Assembly: GCA_039720395.1 (NCBI GenBank)
Contig: CM077834.1
Span: forward strand, 1,612,001-1,676,000
DNA: 64,000 bases
From: Liquidambar formosana
Lineage: Eukaryota > Streptophyta > Magnoliopsida > Saxifragales > Altingiaceae
Reading direction: 5' to 3'
Part shown: piece by piece, positions 57,213 to 64,000 of the stretch
Position numbering within the stretch: position 1 is the stretch's first letter
Layout of the letters: each line of letters begins with the position of its first letter
Position numbers and translations under genes: made by a program
The notes under the pieces: model-generated
What the model saw: the letters and a program-made list of their open reading frames with translations, nothing else
The model's database searches: none
Told to the model about the DNA's origin: nothing

Positions 57213-60140
57213 ATGGAGAGGGAGAGAGAGAAAAATCAAAATACTAGGACTCTATCATTCACTGATATCTTCAAGGCCTCCATTAAAATACTGTCTGTTC
57301 ATGGAATCATTGTTGACTTTATCCTTCCTTAAGCATCTCTAACCTTAGATACCCAACATTTGATGATGATTCCATTTTCCCTAACTTACTATAAAGATCA
57401 TTGCATGCTTTAAAAGTTTAACTTTAGCCTTTGGGTACAGCTTTTCTAAATTTTTTCCCCCACATTTGTATCTTTTTATCTTCTCATTTTTATTGTTCTA
57501 CTAAGCTTTGTACTATTCTCTTTTTGTGTTAATAGTTCTTTTAACTTCATCATTCTCCAGTTTTTACAACATAATGTCTCCTTTCTCTAGATTATCCATG
57601 AATATCTTTGCTAGTTTTCTGATACAACCTCACTCCACATAATATTAATTTTTTCCTCCAACTCTCACTCTTTTAATTTATTATTTTATCTCTGAATAAT
57701 ACTTGTTTTTCTCCTTTAATATTCTACTACCTGTTTCTTTTTTGTTTTAGCAAATTCTACCACCTATTTCTTGCCTCCTACTCTCCTAGATTTCTTGTTG
57801 TTTCACTCATAGAGTCATTTGTAATAATATATCTTTTTGAAGCATGAGTTATATGAAATCATATGTCATCCCATATTTAGGACGGCCTCTCAACCTTATT
57901 CCTTTTTACAAATCCATATCCCCATATTGCAATGTCATACCCCCCCCCCCCCCCCCAAAAAAAAAAAAAAAAAAATCTTCCCAACATGACCACCAAATCC
58001 TCTTTTATAATAGTTCTTCCCCCATCTAGTATTCCTTGATTTAATTATTATTATCATTATTATTATTTTACACAGGGAAAGGAGGGAGATTTATTCTCTT
58101 CTTTTTCCCAAATTCCTTCCTTTCCTTTTTTTTTTTTTTGGATCAAAACCATTCTGATACCATATGTTTGATTTGCACATAATAATTATTTTTTGTAAAT
58201 AAAAAATAAAATGCCGCATTAAATTTGGTATTAATGGTATATGACTAATTCTGGTTTTCTGGTTCTGCATGCAGCTCCCCACAATGGCTATCGAAAAGGT
58301 TCTTATTGCAAACAACACATCGGTTGTTCAAGATGAGGTGCTTGCCCACAGGTTGGGTCTCATTCCGATCAAGGTTGACCCAAGGCTGTTTGCTTATATG
58401 TCAGGTTTATCTCATATAATCATGTTTAATGTAATATTCTTTGACTAACAACACCCCCCCCCCCGGCACACTCGTTCGTCCTCCTGCAGTGTTTAGGTGT
58501 ACTAAATGGAATTTTTTTTTTTTTTTTTCTCTGCAGAGAATGATACACCTAATGAAAAGAACACCATAGTTTTCAAACTACATGTACGTTGTGAACGAGG
58601 CAGCCCACGTATTACAGGTGTATTTCTGGTGCTTTATTGGTTACATCTAAAGCATTCCCCTTGGTTAATGATTATTTCTTTTCGATTCTGGATAGTTCGT
58701 TTTAATGAGGACGATGATTTGATGAAAAATGCAGTAAAAGATACCCACATGTTACATGTATAGTATTCATGCTCCATTGCTGATATTTAAAGCCTTTTTT
58801 CCCCCTCCCTTTGGTTAATTATTCATTATTATTTATTCTGGATGGTTCATTTTATTGAAGATGATAATGCCACAAAAAATACAGTAAAATCAGATCCACA
58901 TGTCTACAGTTATTGTGCTTTATTGGTCACACCTAAAGCTTTCTTTTTCCCCTCCCTTTAGTTAAATTATTCTTTCTTTTTTATTCTGGATGGTTCATTA
59001 ATGAGAATGATGCCATGGATAATGCAGTAAAATCAGATGAACTGAAGTGGTTACCAAATGGGAGTGAATTTTCATTGGCAACAGAAAATTCAACTGCGAA
59101 TTCAACATCAAAACCAAAGACCTATACCTCTTTTAGTTGCAGCCAAGACTCCTTGCCAATATTCACTGACAATCCAATCCAGCTTGCGCATCCAGATATC
59201 ATTATTGCAAAACTTGGCCCTGGCCAGGTAACTTTGATGTTTGTTTTGCACATTACCCTTGTACTGATTTTAATTCAACTCTTTTTTTTAAAGAAAAAAT
59301 TAAAAGAAAAAGGATGAAAAATTGCCATTGCAGTATAGCATTTTTCTTATAGAGTGCAAAGATGCAATGTGAGACCTTCACTGAAATGTTTCTCGAACTT
59401 AAGTACTTAACTATAATAACTTTTGTTGTTTTAGAGAGAAAGATGCTTAAGCTATTTATGTACCTAGAGTCAACACTCAATGGTTTTAGGGCATCCCCTA
59501 GCCAACTCCTTTTTGGTTTATTCAAAACCTCTGTTTTTTTTATTGGACTTCATTCATGATAAAAGATACAATTCAGCTGAATCTATTCAGGTTTAGATGG
59601 ATATACTCATATACTAATATATATTTTAATTTAAGTCCATAAAACTTGGCTGCATTCTATATCAAATCATCTCCATCTAAGAAATAAAGAACATTTGTCC
59701 GTGTCTATATGCATAAGAAACCAGAAAATATCTTTTGAGCATAGAGAAGCACTGTATACAACAGTTTACAAGTTGATAAATGTTATCATTTATTACTTTA
59801 GCAACTTGTATGTATGAATTCCTCTTCCTGATGTTAAAGTTTTAACTCAGTTAGAGGACTAACCCTGAGGGTAGAGATTGGTGCCACTTAGATAGTCCAT
59901 TCTTCAGTTACTTTAAATCTTAGTTGTATGTCATTTTGAATGGTTGCATAGTTGTGGGCTTTAATTTCCATTGTTATTGAGATTCAACATTGTTTCTAGT
60001 GAGCAGGGTAGGTTATTATCTCAGAATCTAATGTCTATTAGTTTGTATTAGATAAAAAAGGGCCATTAGCTAGTGTTGGTCCCACTAATCAGGGTCCTGG
60101 GAGGGGCGAGCCGAATTATGTCCTAGCCTTTGTATAAGAT

Positions 60141-60182
<42 letters not shown>

Positions 60183-62269
60183 TGTGTGAATGCTTAGTTG
60201 CTTACTACATGATGATGCTTCCTAAGCATCCATGAGTGCGAAAATGCTTGCTTTTCCATTCAAAGTCAGCTCTACCTCCAATACCTCAAATGAAGAAAGT
60301 CCAATACCATTTTGAAAAAGGAAGACCCATGTCATATTTCCTTAATTTAGCAGAAACTTTGGCTTCATTTTATTATTATTATTTTTTAAAAGAATAGGCA
60401 GAAGGCTTACTTTCCTTAAAAGTTCTTATCTTTTTCATAAATTGTTGCCTCTTTTGTAGGAAATTGAACTTGAAGCACATGCTGTTAAAGGCATGGGTAA
60501 GACACATGCAAAGTGGTCCCCAGTGGCCACTGCTTGGTATAGGATGCTTCCTGAGGTGATGGAAAATTTTATGGATATTTTTGGCTTATTGCATATGAAA
60601 TCTGCAAATTTAGGTCTGTGGAAAATGTTTCTCATTAGAAATTCATTTTGTTCGATGATATAGGTCGTGTTACTGAAAGAAATTGAAGATGAGAAGGCAG
60701 AAGAACTTGTAAAGAAATGTCCAGTTAATGTATTTGACATTGAAGATATTGGTGACGGTATTCATTTTGAAATCAATCTGTTGTCTTTGGATTAAAATAA
60801 ATTATGGCATAAGCTTTTGTGTTTTTGAAAATGAAGAATGTAGGTTTTTCACCCAACAATTGGATCAAATGCTATGTACTTATTTATTTTTCTTTGTATT
60901 GAGCAGATAAGAAGAAGGCAATCGTAGCTCGACCACGTGCTTGTACGCTGTGTAGGGAATGCATTCGTGGAAAAGAATGGGGGGATTTGGTGGCACTACG
61001 GCGTGTTAAAAATCATTTCATCTGTAAGCAGTGTTGTTTTTATGCATCAATTAGATCTAGAAAGAATGTCCTTAACTATTCAGTGACCACTTTTGGAATC
61101 TGAATGGTTCAACTGGTGGCCCATCTTATCCATGAATTATAGGTTACTAAATGGACCATCTTAGCTATCAAATTGTGGCTTATTTAGGTGAAGAAAGACG
61201 TTCATATTTTAATAATTTTGGATGCCCAATCTGAACACTTATTGGCTATAAGTTTTCCTAAGGGTTCACAATGCTTTTGAATTATTTTTATTTTTGAAAA
61301 ATTTTACTCAAGGGGTCACAATGCTTTTGAAATTTTTTGCATTAATGCTTATAAAAATAAAAATATATTGATAAATAAGAACAGAAAGATAAAGGAAAAA
61401 CTCAGTTTGATGTCTGAAATTTGTATGGGAGATGGCATTCCCAGTCTTTTTGTCTCTTAACATCATTTTTTCTGGAGATTAAGTTATGTTGGAATATCCT
61501 GAAGAAACATTGATAGTCACTCAGGCAAATTGCCTCCAAGTTTCCAAGTTGATTATAGTTTACATCTCATCCTAACACTAAATAATATGTATCTGAATCC
61601 TGAAAGTTTTGGGCCTCACCTTGCTGCAAACATTTACTTCCTTTTGAAGGCTGAACATTCCATTTCACCTGATTTCTTCAAAGTCAGTAGGGCAGCCTTT
61701 AAATGTGCAGCTGTAGTCCTAGTGGCACTACATAGAACTTTTGGTCCTTTATAGGCTGTAATAGAGGTACTCTACATAGGTTGAACATATCTAAGAAATT
61801 ATTAGTTGAAGTAAAGATGGTAATCATATATACTGCCAAAACTATTCTAAAACAACCTCATCCAGCACATTTGGAGCAGGATCAATGTTGTAGTCAACCT
61901 TCTCTTTGCAGTGTTAACCCTTTTCCTCATCCAAGTCCATGTAAAATAGATGTAACAGGGTTAATATTGTTGTACCAATGTAGTTGGGATTTGGCACTGT
62001 TCAATGACAATGATCCCTCATGTTTGATCATAAACTCATTTTATTTTTAGTAAGACTTGTTTTTTCAATCTTCTTGGATGAAAGTTCTTTATATTCAATA
62101 CTTTTATTGATGGAATGTTGAGTTCTAAAATTTTTCTCTGAATTTATTATTATTTTTAATTCTAGTTACCATTGAATCAACTGGAGCATTACCTCCTGAA
62201 GTGCTATTCACTGAAGCTGTGAAGATCTTGGAAGACAAGTGCCAGCGTGTGATTGCTGAGCTCTCATGA
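56012..62269 (+). CDS. RPAC1: RNA polymerase I and III subunit RPAC1 (AC40, alpha-like)
   Basis: Nine exons join in frame to 372 residues: 56012-56122, 56854-57039, 58275-58404, 58537-58617, 59028-59227, 60460-60555, 60664-60757, 60907-61023 and 62166-62269. The alpha-motif region [20 protein letters not shown] is the dimerisation signature of RPB3/AC40/alpha subunits. It continues [20 protein letters not shown] and [14 protein letters not shown], standard for AC40. The subunit pairs with AC19 to seed assembly of Pol I and Pol III. A later CTLCRECIR segment is the region corresponding to the ferredoxin-like insert, with only part of its cysteines. The C-terminus ends VIAELS. The length fits plant homologues. 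The ATG at 56012 is first in frame after a CA-rich leader. Intron 4 carries a triplication with decoy acceptors. Confidence 0.94.
57176..57210. repeat. CA microsatellite in RPAC1 intron 2
   Basis: About seventeen CA units followed by a GA-rich stretch. Confidence 0.9.
58620..59035 (+). repeat. Triplicated ~130-150-bp segment in RPAC1 intron 4 with decoy splice acceptors
   Basis: Three diverged copies run about 58620-58745, 58765-58895 and 58905-59035. Each has gctttattgg-like start, a T-rich stretch with tccctttggttaa, ttctggatggttca and then a splice-acceptor-like tgcag or acag followed by taaaatcagat. Only the last acceptor (AG at 59026-59027) leads into the coding exon; similar sites are at 58733-58734 and 58883-58884. 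Confidence 0.8.
60137..60179. repeat. AT microsatellite in RPAC1 intron 5
   Basis: An uninterrupted (AT)n run of about 20 units. Confidence 0.9.
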
Positions 62270-64000
62270 TGCTTCAATTTTCAAGAAACTAGAATTTAGT
62301 TTACGTACAAGAGAATGAAGAGGAAGAAATCTGTAAAAAATCAGGTTTGTTATTTATACATTCTTGTGTACTAAGATCTACAAATGTTTTGTGACTCCCT
62401 TCTGACCAGAATAGAGATGATATGTGTTTGATTTTCTACATCAATAAGTGGTTCATTTGGCCAGAAAAAGAAAAAACAAAAAAGAAAGAGAGAGAGGAGT
62501 TGGGGGGGTGGGGGTTTGGTTTAGAAAGAAGAAGTGCTGTTTATTATCTAAGTACATGAATCCATTTTTTGGTCTATTTGTTGAGTTCCTGAGTTGCACC
62601 GATCTAATTCAACTCTAGAAGCCAATAGTAAGAACAACATTTTGTTCATTGTGCACAATTTGTACAACCTGATTGATAACCTGGTTCATTTCTACTGATT
62701 GAATTATTGATCTTCGAGTGGTGGATCATCGGCAGTTAGGGTTTTCCTCTCAATATTTTTTTTTTTCTTGCTTTTCTTTCAGAAATTAGATTCTGTGACA
62801 ATATTCTTTGATTGGTAATTTTTGTTATTCAATCCATCTGGCAGGCACGAGAAATGCATATGGGCACTAGTCAGATGTGCATGTTCTTAGGATACCTTCT
62901 TGCTGCATTCTCCCCTAGGTGCAATAATGCAACTTAATTTGTTACTTATATTTGGCCATGTTGTTTTAGAGGTGTACTTTTTTATTATTCTTAAATGACA
63001 GTAAATTGAACACAGATAAGTCTCTGGATGTATGTAAGTAGACAGTCCAACCCAAGGAGAACAAAGATGGTAAGACACTTGATCAGGGCCCTATATAATA
63101 ATTTTAAAATCACTGCCCTTGCTCCTTTTGTTCTTGATGTCATGTGCAGCCACATCATAATTCTTGCGTTTGCTAGCGAGCATGTTTGGAAAGGAAAATC
63201 TGAGGTTTATCATTTTAATAGAGTAGGAAAAATTAAATTCCATAGTGATTAATGTGGCTTTTTTATTGGTAAAAGCATCTTTTGCATGTTATGAAATCTC
63301 TTCTTAAAAAAGGGTATTTAAAATTAAATCCATTGTTATTTATGATGGATAACAAGCAGGTTTGGGGTTTTGGTTTTAACTAGTCACTTCTGCACATGCA
63401 ATCCTTCCATCTCACATGTGCCATGTAATTATCAGGCCCTAAGGATATCTTAAAGGAGATCAATGCATTCGTAGGTTTTGAACATTTGACCTACACTTCT
63501 AAAGACACTAAGGCTCAGTTTGCCATTCAACTAACCCCTTGGGGTTAATTCATTAGGTCATTGTGTTATTAATAATATTGATTCTTCACGTTAGCTGATA
63601 TGATTCTGACTTTAGAACTCAGTTAGGTGTATCTTATTGTCAATGCACATCATATCAAAATTATCGAACTTAGAAAAATTCATTGCTCTAATGAGGGAGA
63701 AAGGACAGCTTCCAGGTCAAATCTGTGACACAAGATGCTGTCTTGTTTATTCTTAAAACAAAATTTAACAGGTGAAAGTGGTGCAGATTTAACCGGTTAG
63801 ATTATGTTAAAATAAATGGGTCGGTGTGGGTTTGGTTGATAACTTAATTGAAAAAATCAAATGGGGCAATCCAAGTCTTATAATACTGGCAACTACTTGC
63901 CGGCCTGGATACGCTCGATTGATTTGGATGTTGGAAAACTATTTTAAGTTCCATTTTCCCCTTTTTTGTTAATGAGGATTGCAGACTTTTGGCCTTGATC
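62270..64000. other. 3' UTR of RPAC1 and downstream intergenic sequence
   Basis: The first few hundred bases are probably 3' UTR. The rest has no recognisable gene or element. A G-run (62503-62511) and A/T-rich stretches are present. Confidence 0.4.

Overview
This is nuclear DNA of a flowering plant, probably a eudicot. The base composition is AT-rich, introns are spliced GT-AG, and the gene families are plant ones: P-class and DYW-class PPR proteins, a glycine-rich two-RRM RNA-binding protein and an OPT-family transporter. MITEs, a Mutator-like element, hAT relics, a Ty3/gypsy-type LTR retrotransposon and a LINE fragment fill much of the rest. The species cannot be named from the sequence alone.

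Layout. Bases 1-715 hold the 3' end of a P-class PPR gene (+). Bases 2773-5871 hold a six-exon two-RRM glycine-rich RNA-binding protein gene (+), followed by a long transcribed-looking 3' region to about 8405. Bases 9301-19039 are one large inverted-repeat transposon. It has roughly 0.75-1 kb terminal arms, a second inner pair of inverted arms with nearly the same centre, and a near-perfect 9-10 bp target duplication. A pol-less LTR retrotransposon (11448-14517), a Tourist-type MITE and a LINE relic lie inside it. A hAT-type MITE (19102-19778) follows and sits just upstream of an EMC8/9 gene (19995-24128, +). Next come a Mutator-type MITE, a 150-nt imperfect hairpin, a broken PPR-DYW gene (26248-28061, +), and an OPT oligopeptide transporter gene (28582-32717, -). 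Bases 32.8-47.6 kb are intergenic and dense in MITEs, with a nested hAT-in-MULE structure and a RanBP2 zinc-finger gene fragment. A NOP2-type rRNA m5C methyltransferase gene (47844-54400, +) follows; its reading frame is broken twice by one-base shifts. The last gene is RPAC1/AC40, the alpha-like subunit shared by RNA polymerases I and III (56012-62269, +).

How the genes relate. EMC8, OPT and NOP2 occur in the same order as I recall for Arabidopsis At5g55940 (EMB2731), At5g55930 (OPT1) and At5g55920 (OLI2/NOP2A), so this block looks like conserved microsynteny. NOP2 and RPAC1 both serve ribosome production, and both have telo-box motifs ahead of the start codon; NOP2 also has site II (TGGGCC/AGCCCA) motifs. 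I found no clearly new protein-coding system. The most unusual structures are the compound palindromic element at 9.3-19.0 kb, a related family of foldback MITEs at 37-47 kb, and decoy splice sites made by duplication inside introns of the RNA-binding protein and RPAC1 genes. Exon boundaries come from reading frame, GT-AG sites and family similarity, with no transcript evidence.
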